Assembly: GCA_947475095.1 (NCBI GenBank)
Contig: CANJLG010000001.1
Location: 1 to 64,000 of the forward strand
DNA: 64,000 bases
Reading direction: 5' to 3'
From: Flavobacteriales bacterium
Lineage (GTDB): Bacteria; Bacteroidota; Bacteroidia; Flavobacteriales_D; Crocinitomicaceae
Position numbers and translations under genes: made by a program. The notes beneath the pieces were generated by a model. The model saw nothing but the letters and a program-made list of their open reading frames with translations. It had not been told where the DNA came from and did no database searches. Shown here in pieces: positions 36,486-44,704 of the stretch; within the stretch, counting starts at the first letter, position 1; each line of letters starts with the position of its first letter.

Positions 36486-37475
36486 ATGAAAGTTGTAGGG
36501 ATTAATGGTTTTGGTAGAATTGGGCGTTGTTTTACTCGTTTAGCTCTTTTAGATCCAAACATTGAGGTGGCGCTTGTGAATGATTTGGCCGATGTGAATA
36601 CCTTGGCACATTTACTAAAATACGATAGTATCCATGGAGGGCTTAACCTTCCCTTTACCATTGAAGGAAATTCTCTTCATTTTTCAAATGGGAAAAAGAT
36701 CCATTTTATCAATCAAAAAAACCCAGCAGACATCAATTGGTCAGCGCACAATGTGTCTTACGTATTAGAATCTACAGGTCTATTTTTAACCAAAGAAAAC
36801 GCATCTAAACACTTACAGCCCGGAGTAAAAAGGGTGATTTTGTCGGCGCCAGCCTCCGATAAGGATATAAAAAGCATCGTTTTAGGGGTTAATGAGCACG
36901 AATTAAACGAGAACGATTTGATAATTTCAAATGCATCCTGTACAACTAATAATTCTGCACCGATGATCAAAGTGTTAAAGGAATTATTTCCAATAGACGT
37001 TGCTTATATTTCAACCATTCATAGCTATACATCAGACCAGCGATTACACGACTCACCACATAAAGATTTAAGAAGAGCTCGCGCAGCAAGCATGTCTATT
37101 ATCCCAACCTCAACAGGTGCAGCGAAAGCAATAACACAGATATTCCCTGAGCTCGATGGTAAAATTACCGGAGGAAGCGTTCGCGTTCCAGTTAGTGATG
37201 GTTCAATGACAGAACTAACTCTTGTTACCACTCAAAATATAAGTGCTGCAGAAATCAATACGGCTATGAAAAATGCAGCAGAAGGTAACTTAAAAGGAAT
37301 TCTATCCTATACAGAAGACCCCATAGTATCCGTTGATATAATTGGCAATCCCAATAGTTGTGTATTCGATGGTGGACTGACTGTGGTATGTAATAATCTT
37401 GTTAAAGTAGTTGGTTGGTATGACAATGAAGTGGGTTATTCAAACCGATTAGTTGATTTAATCAAGCTACTTTAA
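36486..37475 (+). CDS. gap: Glyceraldehyde-3-phosphate dehydrogenase, type I
   Basis: The 329-residue glycolytic enzyme converts glyceraldehyde 3-phosphate to 1,3-bisphosphoglycerate. The NAD-binding start is GINGFGRIGRCFTRLAL with an Asp after strand 2 (VNDLAD), which favours NAD over NADP. The catalytic Cys152 is in ISNASCTTN, and the C-terminal WYDNEVGYSNRLVDL is typical. Its TAA stop is nested with the stop of the convergent pgk (4 bp overlap). Other gap copies may exist elsewhere in the genome. Confidence 0.96.
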   Translation: MKVVGINGFGRIGRCFTRLALLDPNIEVALVNDLADVNTLAHLLKYDSIHGGLNLPFTIEGNSLHFSNGKKIHFINQKNPADINWSAHNVSYVLESTGLFLTKENASKHLQPGVKRVILSAPASDKDIKSIVLGVNEHELNENDLIISNASCTTNNSAPMIKVLKELFPIDVAYISTIHSYTSDQRLHDSPHKDLRRARAASMSIIPTSTGAAKAITQIFPELDGKITGGSVRVPVSDGSMTELTLVTTQNISAAEINTAMKNAAEGNLKGILSYTEDPIVSVDIIGNPNSCVFDGGLTVVCNNLVKVVGWYDNEVGYSNRLVDLIKLL

Positions 37476-38665
37476 GAAGCTAAGGCTGTAATGCCAGGCA
37501 ATTCCTTTCCTTCAAAATATTCTAATAGTGCCCCCCCTCCTGTGCTTATATAACTTACTTCGTTTTCAAAGCCAAACTTTAATACTGCTGCAGCACTATC
37601 TCCACCTCCAATTAGACTAAATGATCCATTCTTCGTTGCTGAGGCAACAGCCGAAGCCATCGATTTTGTGCCTTCAGAAAAAGACTCCATTTCAAATACC
37701 CCCATTGGACCATTCCATAAGATTGTCATACTTTTGGACAGGACATTTTCGAATTCACGGCTTGACTTTTCTCCAATATCTAAGCCCATCCATCCATCAG
37801 GAATTTGATTGCTTAAGCAATTAGTTCGCTTAGCGGTGGGCGAAAATTCATCGGCTATTACCGAATCAATGGGCAAATGAATTTGCACACCATTTAGCTT
37901 AGCCTTTTCGATAATAGCTAAACAGATAGGAATGCGTTCTACTTCACATATTGAGTTTCCTATATTACCACCTAATGCTTTGATAAATGTATACGCCATT
38001 CCTCCACCAATAATAATGTGATCAGCTATAGACAAGAGGTTTTCAACGATTAAAATTTTATCTGAAACCTTTGCTCCGCCAATAATAGCAGCAAATGGCT
38101 TTTTGCCATAAGTTAGAACTTTCTGGGCGTTTTCAATTTCTGCTTTCATCAAGAACCCCATCATTTTGTCAGCTGGAAAAAAGGAAGCAATTTGAGTTGT
38201 ACTTGCGTGAGCGCGATGCGCGGCACCAAAAGCATCATTTACGAAACAATCCCCTAAACTTGATAGTTTTTGTGCAAATTCGATCGAACCGGCGGTTTCC
38301 TCTTTGTGAAATCGGACGTTTTCAAGTAACAATACTTCACCTGGCTGTAATGATTTAGAGTGTCTAATTGCCTCATCGCCAATACAATCCATAGCAAATT
38401 GAACCGGCAAATCTACTAAATCAGAAATGCATGGCAAGATGTTTTTTAAGGAATACTGTTGCTCAGGTCCATTTTTTGGACGTCCAAAATGCGAGATTAA
38501 AATTACAGCACCACCGTTCCCTAAAATATACTTAATCGTCGGTAAGGCCGCTCTAATTCGTTTATCATCTAGTACATTGAATGTTAATTTATCCAATGGA
38601 ACATTAAAATCCACTCGAATTATTGCCTTCTTTCCCTTAAAATTGTAGTCGGTAATGGTAATCAT
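37472..38665 (-). CDS. pgk: Phosphoglycerate kinase
   Basis: The 397-residue enzyme makes ATP from 1,3-bisphosphoglycerate, the step after GAPDH. Motifs are IIRVDFNVPLD, ILISHFGRPK, LLLENVRFHKEE, the IIGGAKVSDKI hinge region and the C-terminal FSLIGGGDSAAAVLKF. I place the start at the ATG at 38665 (MITITDYNFKGKKAIIRVDF); the frame stays open upstream to a TTG, but the extra residues do not match the family. It lies tail to tail with gap instead of in the common gap-pgk operon. Confidence 0.95.
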   Translation of the reverse strand: MITITDYNFKGKKAIIRVDFNVPLDKLTFNVLDDKRIRAALPTIKYILGNGGAVILISHFGRPKNGPEQQYSLKNILPCISDLVDLPVQFAMDCIGDEAIRHSKSLQPGEVLLLENVRFHKEETAGSIEFAQKLSSLGDCFVNDAFGAAHRAHASTTQIASFFPADKMMGFLMKAEIENAQKVLTYGKKPFAAIIGGAKVSDKILIVENLLSIADHIIIGGGMAYTFIKALGGNIGNSICEVERIPICLAIIEKAKLNGVQIHLPIDSVIADEFSPTAKRTNCLSNQIPDGWMGLDIGEKSSREFENVLSKSMTILWNGPMGVFEMESFSEGTKSMASAVASATKNGSFSLIGGGDSAAAVLKFGFENEVSYISTGGGALLEYFEGKELPGITALAS

Positions 38666-38780
38666 CTTAGCTGTTTTCAGCGAAATTAACAAAAAAAGAA
38701 GCGAAGAGGAACAATTATGGTCTGAATAAGGGCTCAACTAAAAATAATCACTAATATTGAAATTCATAAATAAACATAAC

Positions 38781-41447
38781 ATGATAAAGTACCTTTTAAT
38801 TACATTAATGCTATGCGCTCTTGTCGCTTGTAAAACCAGTAAAGCAATCGAAGTAGATGCCGAATTCACCGAGGAAGATTTTAGCGAAATTACAGATAGC
38901 ATGTATACGGATGATGGGTTTCCTATTTATGAGGATTTTGCAGAGGAAGAGTTAACAGGCATTCGAGGAATCTACAAGCCATCCAGAACCCTATTAACCG
39001 ATTTAATTCATACGAAATTAGATGTTCGATTTAATTGGGCACAATCACGGATGAATGGAAGAGCAACAATTAGTGCTAAGCAACATTTCTATCCATCCGA
39101 TAGTTTAGTCTTAGATGCAAAAGGAATGGATATATTAAAAGTAGAATTAAATGGATCTCCCTTAGTTTATACCTACCGCGATAGCCTAAAACTATCTATT
39201 AATTTAGGAAAAACATACAAGAAAGATGAGGTGTTTACTGTTACAATAGAGTATGTTGCGAAACCTGATGAGCGGAAAACGAGTGGAAGCGCTGCCATTA
39301 CCTCTGATAAAGGCCTCTACTTTATTAATCCTAAAGGAGAAAATAAAGACAAAATGCCTCAGATTTGGACACAGGGAGAAACCGAAGCAAATTCAGTTTG
39401 GTTTCCAACTATTGATGCGCCAAATGCGAAAACGACGCAAGAAATCTTTATGACCGTTGATAAGAAATATAGCACATTGTCCAATGGAAAATTAATGAGC
39501 AGCAAGCAAAATGAAGATGGCACTCGAACAGATCATTGGAAACAAGATCAAGCGCACGCCCCTTACCTATTCATGATGGCTGTTGGTGAATTTGTAACCG
39601 TGAAAGATTCCTATACCCGTCAGAATGGAACTAAAATGGACGTTAACTATATTGTAGAGCCTTCATTTGAAAAAGATGCTCGCGCTATTTTTGGAGAAAC
39701 ACCAGCCATGATTAAGTATTTTTCAGAACGATTAGGGGTGGATTACCCTTGGGATAAGTATTCTCAAATCGTCGTTCGGGATTATGTTTCAGGTGCAATG
39801 GAAAATACGGGTGCTGTCATTTTTGGCGATTACGTTTATAAAACAGACCGTGAATTATTAGATAATAACGATCAATCTACTATAGCACATGAATTGTTTC
39901 ATCATTGGTTTGGCGATTTGGTTACTTGCGAATCATGGGCAAACCTACCCCTCAATGAATCCTTTGCTAATTATGCACAATACTTGTGGGATGAATATCG
40001 CTATGGTCTTGATGAAGCAGATTATCAAGCAGAGAGCGAAGCAAAAGGCTATTTCGAATCTGCCATGTATCAAGGGTACCATAATTTAATTTGGTTTGGA
40101 CATGATGATAAAGAAGAAATGTTTGATGGTCATTCCTATAATAAAGGAGGGCGAATCTTACACATGCTCAGATCTTATTTAGGTGATGATGCCTTTTTTA
40201 AGGGACTTAATAATTATTTAGTTTCAAATAAATATAAAACTGCAGAAGTTCATCACCTAAGGCTTGCCTTTGAAGAGGTTTCTGGAGAAGACTTAAATTG
40301 GTTTTTTGACCAATGGTTTTTATCCAAAGGACATGCGATTGTTCATACGAATCAAACCATCGATATGGAAAACAATACAGTAACACTCCATATTATGCAG
40401 AAACAGAAGACACCTAATTTTCCTGTTTTTAGAATCCCTGTAAAAATAGCCATTTGGGATGCTAATGGTAAAAGATCCGAGAAAATAATCATCGATAGTT
40501 TGGAGCAATCATTCACCTTTGAAATTAAAGGTGAACTGCAAAATATGTTGTTTGATGAAGACCAAATGCTCTTAGGAAAATATTATGAGGATAAACCCAT
40601 TAATCAATTTGTACACCAATACTATCATTCCGAAAGATATAAAGCAAGATTAACAGCTTTAAATCGTGCCTCAAAAAGAAAAACAAGCGCAACTGATAAA
40701 TTAATTTTTGATGCAATGAGTGATAAACATTGGGGTATTAGAACGAAAGCAATAGAAGTATACACCGCTGCCAATAAAACACTATCTGATGATGCCGTAA
40801 ACATACTTAAAAATGTAGCGCTGAAGGATCCTAAATCAAGCGTTCGTTCAATTGCGATTAAAAACATTAGCGCCTCCGATAAAACAATGCTAATTAACCT
40901 GTGCAAAAACATTATTTCCAATGATCAATCATATAGCGTAATTTCAACTGCATTAGGAAAACTAGTTGTACTTGATTCAACAGAAGGACTAAATCAAGCA
41001 AGAATCCTAACAAAAATTAAAAATGCAAAACTAACTAGCAAGGCGGCTGAAATCTTGGGTTCTTTTGGGACTGCTGAAGATTACCCTTTTTTAGAAAAAC
41101 TTAATTTAATAGATAAACCTAAGGGTGAAGATGAATTAAATGCAATGGTTTCATATACCTTGTTTATTACTAGACAAGAGATTGATTTACAGGAGAAATC
41201 ATTAGCGGTCTATAGCTATTTAAATGATGTTGGTAATGAGTTTACAAAAATGTGGTTATCACGTGCTGTAAAATATACTATTGATAATTACACTGAAAAA
41301 TCAAGTGTTCTTGAAAGTGAAATTGCTGAGGCTGAAATGGCTAAAAATACCCAACTAATGGTTGAAAAGAAAAAGCTGAAGCAAAGATATGACGATTTGA
41401 TTACCAACCTAAGCCCTATAGCAGTGGAAGAAGAGTCAGAGTATTAA
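38781..41447 (+). CDS. M1 family aminopeptidase, lipoprotein
   Basis: The protein has 888 residues from the ATG at 38781; an in-frame TTG at 38757 is rejected. A lipoprotein signal ends in LVAC. The M1 domain has the exopeptidase motif GAMEN (338-342) and the zinc motif HELFH (His370, Glu371, His374) with the third ligand Glu393 (LPLNES). About 250 C-terminal residues form a helical HEAT-like region. It removes N-terminal residues from peptides at the cell envelope, probably for peptide uptake. An acidic stretch follows the lipobox, as is usual for exported lipoproteins in this phylum. Confidence 0.93.
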   Translation: MIKYLLITLMLCALVACKTSKAIEVDAEFTEEDFSEITDSMYTDDGFPIYEDFAEEELTGIRGIYKPSRTLLTDLIHTKLDVRFNWAQSRMNGRATISAKQHFYPSDSLVLDAKGMDILKVELNGSPLVYTYRDSLKLSINLGKTYKKDEVFTVTIEYVAKPDERKTSGSAAITSDKGLYFINPKGENKDKMPQIWTQGETEANSVWFPTIDAPNAKTTQEIFMTVDKKYSTLSNGKLMSSKQNEDGTRTDHWKQDQAHAPYLFMMAVGEFVTVKDSYTRQNGTKMDVNYIVEPSFEKDARAIFGETPAMIKYFSERLGVDYPWDKYSQIVVRDYVSGAMENTGAVIFGDYVYKTDRELLDNNDQSTIAHELFHHWFGDLVTCESWANLPLNESFANYAQYLWDEYRYGLDEADYQAESEAKGYFESAMYQGYHNLIWFGHDDKEEMFDGHSYNKGGRILHMLRSYLGDDAFFKGLNNYLVSNKYKTAEVHHLRLAFEEVSGEDLNWFFDQWFLSKGHAIVHTNQTIDMENNTVTLHIMQKQKTPNFPVFRIPVKIAIWDANGKRSEKIIIDSLEQSFTFEIKGELQNMLFDEDQMLLGKYYEDKPINQFVHQYYHSERYKARLTALNRASKRKTSATDKLIFDAMSDKHWGIRTKAIEVYTAANKTLSDDAVNILKNVALKDPKSSVRSIAIKNISASDKTMLINLCKNIISNDQSYSVISTALGKLVVLDSTEGLNQARILTKIKNAKLTSKAAEILGSFGTAEDYPFLEKLNLIDKPKGEDELNAMVSYTLFITRQEIDLQEKSLAVYSYLNDVGNEFTKMWLSRAVKYTIDNYTEKSSVLESEIAEAEMAKNTQLMVEKKKLKQRYDDLITNLSPIAVEEESEY

Positions 41448-41472
41448 TCCGACAAAAGAACTTTTCAGACAA

Positions 41473-41500
41473 GGCAAAAAAAATAATTGCCATTTTTTTT
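41473..41500 (+). terminator. Probable terminator of the M1 aminopeptidase gene
   Basis: Stem GGCAA / TTGCC with a nine-base A-rich loop, followed by A and eight T. The stem is short, so confidence is moderate. Confidence 0.5.
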
Positions 41501-41519
41501 AAAAAAAAGAATGAAATAA

Positions 41520-41549
41520 TTGCTTGAAAGAAAATAATGATTAGTTTTG
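41520..41549 (+). promoter_or_regulatory. Promoter of bcp
   Basis: TTG, 19-base spacer, TAGTTTTG. The -7 box lies 39 bases before the ATG. Confidence 0.55.
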
Positions 41550-41588
41550 ATTAATTAAACGTCAATTAATCGATTAATTTTTAAGCAA

Positions 41589-42050
41589 ATGATAGAAATC
41601 GGAAATCTAATACCAAAGGTTAATGGCCTAGATCAATTAGGAGAAACAATACATTTGGCTGACCATAAAGGAAAAAAAACAGTTATCTATTTTTATCCGA
41701 AAGATGATACGCCTGGCTGTACGGCACAAGCTTGCAACATAAGAGATAATTATGAACTGCTACTTGAAAAAAATATACGGATCATCGGTGTAAGTGCAGA
41801 CTCATCTAGTTCACATGCTAAATTTACAAAAAAATACGATTTGCCTTTTCCCTTAATTGCGGATACCGATAAAGAAATAATCAAGGCATTTGGAGTTTGG
41901 GGAGAAAAAAAATTCATGGGAAAAACCTACGATGGTATCCACAGAACAACCTTTTTAGCAAATGAATTAGGCGAAATTGTTTCAATCATTGCAAAACCAA
42001 ACACCAAAGAACATAGCAAAGAAATTATAGAATTATTTAATATTAAATAG
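41589..42050 (+). CDS. bcp: Thioredoxin-dependent peroxiredoxin (Bcp/PrxQ)
   Basis: The 153-residue cytoplasmic thiol peroxidase reduces hydrogen and alkyl peroxides. Peroxidatic Cys44 and resolving Cys49 lie five residues apart in PKDDTPGCTAQACNIRD, the arrangement of PrxQ/BCP. Its Thr and a downstream Arg (IHRTTFL) complete the active site. It is a separate unit upstream of recA. Confidence 0.94.
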   Translation: MIEIGNLIPKVNGLDQLGETIHLADHKGKKTVIYFYPKDDTPGCTAQACNIRDNYELLLEKNIRIIGVSADSSSSHAKFTKKYDLPFPLIADTDKEIIKAFGVWGEKKFMGKTYDGIHRTTFLANELGEIVSIIAKPNTKEHSKEIIELFNIK

Positions 42051-42051
42051 C

Positions 42052-42068
42052 TCGTAAATAGTTTACGA
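42052..42068. promoter_or_regulatory. Perfect palindrome upstream of recA, candidate operator
   Basis: TCGTAAA-TAG-TTTACGA: seven-base arms with a three-base centre. It starts just after the bcp stop and lies where the -33 element of the recA promoter should be. There is no T-run, so it is not a normal terminator. A repressor site is inferred. Confidence 0.5.
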
Positions 42069-42079
42069 CCTATAGCGAT

Positions 42080-42087
42080 TACCTTTG
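42080..42087 (+). promoter_or_regulatory. -7 element TACCTTTG of recA
   Basis: Exact match to the TAnnTTTG consensus, 31 bases before the recA ATG. No TTG is found at the normal distance upstream; the palindrome at 42052-42068 occupies that place. Confidence 0.55.
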
Positions 42088-42118
42088 ACAAAAATTAAAA
42101 AACTAAACACTTAAAAAA

Positions 42119-43150
42119 ATGGCAAAAAAAGAAATAAATGAAGAAAAGCTTAAAGCGCTTCAATTAACAATGGAAAAATTAGATAAAGCATACGGAAAGG
42201 GATCCGTTATGAAACTTGGTGATGCACCAGTAGAGAAAGTTGATGTAATACCTACAGGTTCATTAACATTAGATTTAGCATTAGGCATTAATGGTTACCC
42301 AAAAGGCAGAGTGGTGGAAATTTATGGCCCGGAATCTTCTGGAAAAACAACCTTAGCAATTCATGCGATAGCAGAAGTACAAAAACAAGGCGGAATAGCT
42401 GCATTTATTGATGCAGAACATGCATTCGATCAATTTTATGCTAAGAATCTAGGTGTAGACATCGCTAACTTATTAATATCACAACCTGATAATGGCGAAC
42501 AAGCATTAGAAATTGCTGATAACCTAATCAGATCAGGTGCAATTGACCTAATTGTAATCGACTCTGTAGCGGCATTAACACCTAAAGCGGAAATTGAAGG
42601 AGAAATGGGAGACTCACAAATGGGTTTACAAGCAAGATTAATGTCCAAAGCACTAAGAAAATTAACTGGCTCCATCAACAAGGCAGGAACATGTTGCATT
42701 TTTATCAATCAATTACGTGATAAAATAGGGGTTATGTTTGGAAATCCTGAAACAACTACAGGTGGAAATGCATTAAAATTCTATTCATCCATTAGATTAG
42801 ACATTAGAAGATCAACACAATTGAAAGATGGGGAAGAAATTGTAGGTAACCGAGTAAAAGTTAAAGTCGTAAAAAACAAGGTGGCTCCACCGTTTAGAAA
42901 AGCAGAGTTTGACATCCTTTATGGTACAGGCATCTCCAAAATTGGGGAGATTATCGATCTTGGTGTTGAACTAAATGTTTTAAAGAAAAGCGGATCCTGG
43001 TTCTCCTATGGAGAAACTCGCTTAGGACAAGGTCGAGATTCAATTAAATCGATTTTATTGGACAACCCAGAATTAGCTGAGGAATTAGAAGCGAAAATTA
43101 AAGCCCTGTTAGTAAAGGGTACACCTATTGAACTCGTCATCCAAGAATGA
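42119..43150 (+). CDS. recA: Recombinase RecA
   Basis: The 343-residue protein drives homologous strand exchange. Walker A is GPESSGKTT (about 69-77), Walker B is [10 protein letters not shown], and loop L2 is [14 protein letters not shown]. The full-length core is present with a short C-terminal tail. It ends at a clear terminator and is preceded by a palindrome that may control it. Confidence 0.98.
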   Translation: MAKKEINEEKLKALQLTMEKLDKAYGKGSVMKLGDAPVEKVDVIPTGSLTLDLALGINGYPKGRVVEIYGPESSGKTTLAIHAIAEVQKQGGIAAFIDAEHAFDQFYAKNLGVDIANLLISQPDNGEQALEIADNLIRSGAIDLIVIDSVAALTPKAEIEGEMGDSQMGLQARLMSKALRKLTGSINKAGTCCIFINQLRDKIGVMFGNPETTTGGNALKFYSSIRLDIRRSTQLKDGEEIVGNRVKVKVVKNKVAPPFRKAEFDILYGTGISKIGEIIDLGVELNVLKKSGSWFSYGETRLGQGRDSIKSILLDNPELAEELEAKIKALLVKGTPIELVIQE

Positions 43151-43163
43151 TTTAAATAAAAAT

Positions 43164-43194
43164 AAAAAACGGTTTGAAGCCGTTTTTTTTTTGC
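43164..43194 (+). terminator. Rho-independent terminator of recA
   Basis: AAAACGG-tttgaag-CCGTTTT hairpin running into a tract of ten T, starting 14 bases after the recA stop. Confidence 0.8.
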
Positions 43195-43217
43195 TTTATT
43201 TTTTAAAAAATTAGTTA

Positions 43218-43225
43218 TATCTTTG
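43218..43225 (+). promoter_or_regulatory. Putative -7 element TATCTTTG for the lipoprotein gene
   Basis: TAnnTTTG match, 15 bases before the ATG at 43241. The nearest TTG is 24 bases upstream, inside the T-run of the recA terminator. Confidence 0.45.
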
Positions 43226-43240
43226 ATAAAAATAAAAATT

Positions 43241-43948
43241 ATGAAAAACACATACTTAATCCTAGCTATCGTTATGATAGCGTTAACTCTAGGCTCTTGC
43301 AAGAAAAAAGGATGCACTGATGCCTCAGCTTCAAATTACAATTCTATCGCAAAAAAAGACGATGGATCTTGTTTGTACAAACCTTATATCACCTTGAATG
43401 GAGCACCTACAGTAACGATTAATGTTGGTACTACTTACACCGATGCTGGAGCAACCGCTGTAAACAAAGATGGTTCTGCCGTAACTGTTACAACAACTAA
43501 TCAAGTTGACGTAACAACAGTAGGCACCTATTTTGTAAATTACTCAGCTACCAATGCAAATGGTACAACAACAGCAAAAAGAACTGTTAATGTAGTTATC
43601 AGTGCCGACAACTGGACTAGCCCTACATGGGTAGTGAGTTCAACCTGTGGAGCAACTGCTTTTCCATTAGCAACGGATCCTACCATTATAACTGGAGCTA
43701 CAGCAAATGCTATTGATATTGATAACTTCTTTAATTTGGTTGGAGGAACAGCCAGTGGAACCATTAATGGAGCAAGTGTAAGCATTCCACTTCAAACAAT
43801 CAATATTACTTTAGGTGATGTAAATTTTTCAGGAACAGGAACTATGAATTCGACAGGAACGCAGATTCAAATTACCTATAACTATGACAACACCACCCCA
43901 TTAATTGGCGGCCAAGGTACTTGCGTAGCAATCTATGATAAGCAATAA
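43241..43948 (+). CDS. Lipoprotein with a Cys-bounded mini-motif and Ig-like (DUF5011-type) domain
   Basis: The protein has 235 residues from the ATG at 43241; an upstream TTG is rejected. The lipobox is TLGSC. Directly after it comes a 20-odd residue unit (GCTDASASNYNSIAKKDDGS then Cys-Leu-Tyr), a short motif known in many Bacteroidota surface proteins. An Ig-like domain of the DUF5011 type follows (about 50-125; TVTINVGTTYTDAGATAV, VGTYFVNYSATNANG). The C-terminal 110 residues are beta-rich and unrecognised. It is likely anchored in the outer membrane. Terminators on both sides make it a single-gene unit. Confidence 0.85.
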   Translation: MKNTYLILAIVMIALTLGSCKKKGCTDASASNYNSIAKKDDGSCLYKPYITLNGAPTVTINVGTTYTDAGATAVNKDGSAVTVTTTNQVDVTTVGTYFVNYSATNANGTTTAKRTVNVVISADNWTSPTWVVSSTCGATAFPLATDPTIITGATANAIDIDNFFNLVGGTASGTINGASVSIPLQTINITLGDVNFSGTGTMNSTGTQIQITYNYDNTTPLIGGQGTCVAIYDKQ

Positions 43949-43965
43949 GGTTTAACGAAATATGA

Positions 43966-44000
43966 ACAAAAAAGGCTGGCAGATCTGCTGGCCTTTTTTT
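43966..44000 (+). terminator. Strong rho-independent terminator
   Basis: A near-perfect hairpin, AAAAAGGCTGGCAGA pairing with TCTGCTGGCCTTTTT (two G-T pairs in the stem), ends in a T-run. It closes the lipoprotein gene just before the thioredoxin gene. Confidence 0.85.
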
Positions 44001-44011
44001 ATGATAACAAA

Positions 44012-44299
44012 ATGGGTAAATTTCAAAAGATAATTGGTTCAAGCACCCCAACCCTAGTCGAGTTTTACGGCACATGGTGCATGCCTTGCAGAACCATGAA
44101 TTCAATATTAGACGAATTAAGAAATCAACGAAAGGATACGCTCAGCGTTGTAAAAATAGATGTGGATAAAAACCTAGAAATTACAAATCAATTCAAGATA
44201 AAAAGTGTCCCAACACTTATTTTATTTAAATCTGGGGAAATTGTCTGGCGGAAAAGCGGCATAATGAGTATCAAAGAAATTTTAGCGCTGGTGAACTAA
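44012..44299 (+). CDS. Thioredoxin-like protein
   Basis: A 95-residue cytoplasmic thioredoxin fold with the redox pair Cys23-Cys26 in WCMPCR and the cis-Pro loop KSVPTLILFK. It is a little shorter than classical thioredoxin (about 105) and has Met-Pro where Gly-Pro is usual between the cysteines, so it may not be the housekeeping form. It starts 11 bases after a strong terminator. I see no clear promoter. Its stop abuts the stop of the convergent gene. Confidence 0.88.
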   Translation: MGKFQKIIGSSTPTLVEFYGTWCMPCRTMNSILDELRNQRKDTLSVVKIDVDKNLEITNQFKIKSVPTLILFKSGEIVWRKSGIMSIKEILALVN

Positions 44300-44704
44300 T
44301 TATTGTGCTAGCAAGCCCTTTTTTTCAAAAACTTCCATGTAGTTAAAATTGGAAAGGATAATAGATTCCGGCGGGAATAAAAATTGCTTGTCATGTAAGA
44401 CCTCATCCACCCAGAAACTCACCCAATATTCATTATAGAGCCCAAAGACTTCGGGCATAATCGATTCTATTTTTGCCACTTCATTAGGAAGCAAGACCTC
44501 TAGACTATGTCTCAAAGTAGCCGTTTTTATCTTTTCTCCTGTACTTGGATGTTCGCCAAAACCGTTACTGGTAATGATAACTCCTTCAATGATTACCTCT
44601 CTGCGATTCCATAGATAGACGTTATACTCAGCATTAATTTCATTATCAAGAAGTATGAGTACCTCAATACCTTCCACTTTTGGGCCTAAAATTCCTTCTT
44701 TCAT
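44300..44704 (-). CDS. Conserved hypothetical protein
   Basis: The 134-residue protein has no signal peptide or membrane segment, a mixed alpha/beta composition, and only one notable element, a Trp/Phe-rich strand YWVSFWVDEVLHDKQFLFPP. I do not recognise the family. Its start overlaps the end of the serine hydrolase gene by four bases (ATGA), so it is the last gene of the operon that begins at the acyl-CoA carboxylase gene. Confidence 0.75.
   Translation of the reverse strand: MKEGILGPKVEGIEVLILLDNEINAEYNVYLWNRREVIIEGVIITSNGFGEHPSTGEKIKTATLRHSLEVLLPNEVAKIESIMPEVFGLYNEYWVSFWVDEVLHDKQFLFPPESIILSNFNYMEVFEKKGLLAQ

Noticed and set aside
38666-38737. Longer N-terminus of phosphoglycerate kinase from a TTG
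   Set aside because: The added residues do not match the family and the ATG at 38665 gives the standard N-terminus.
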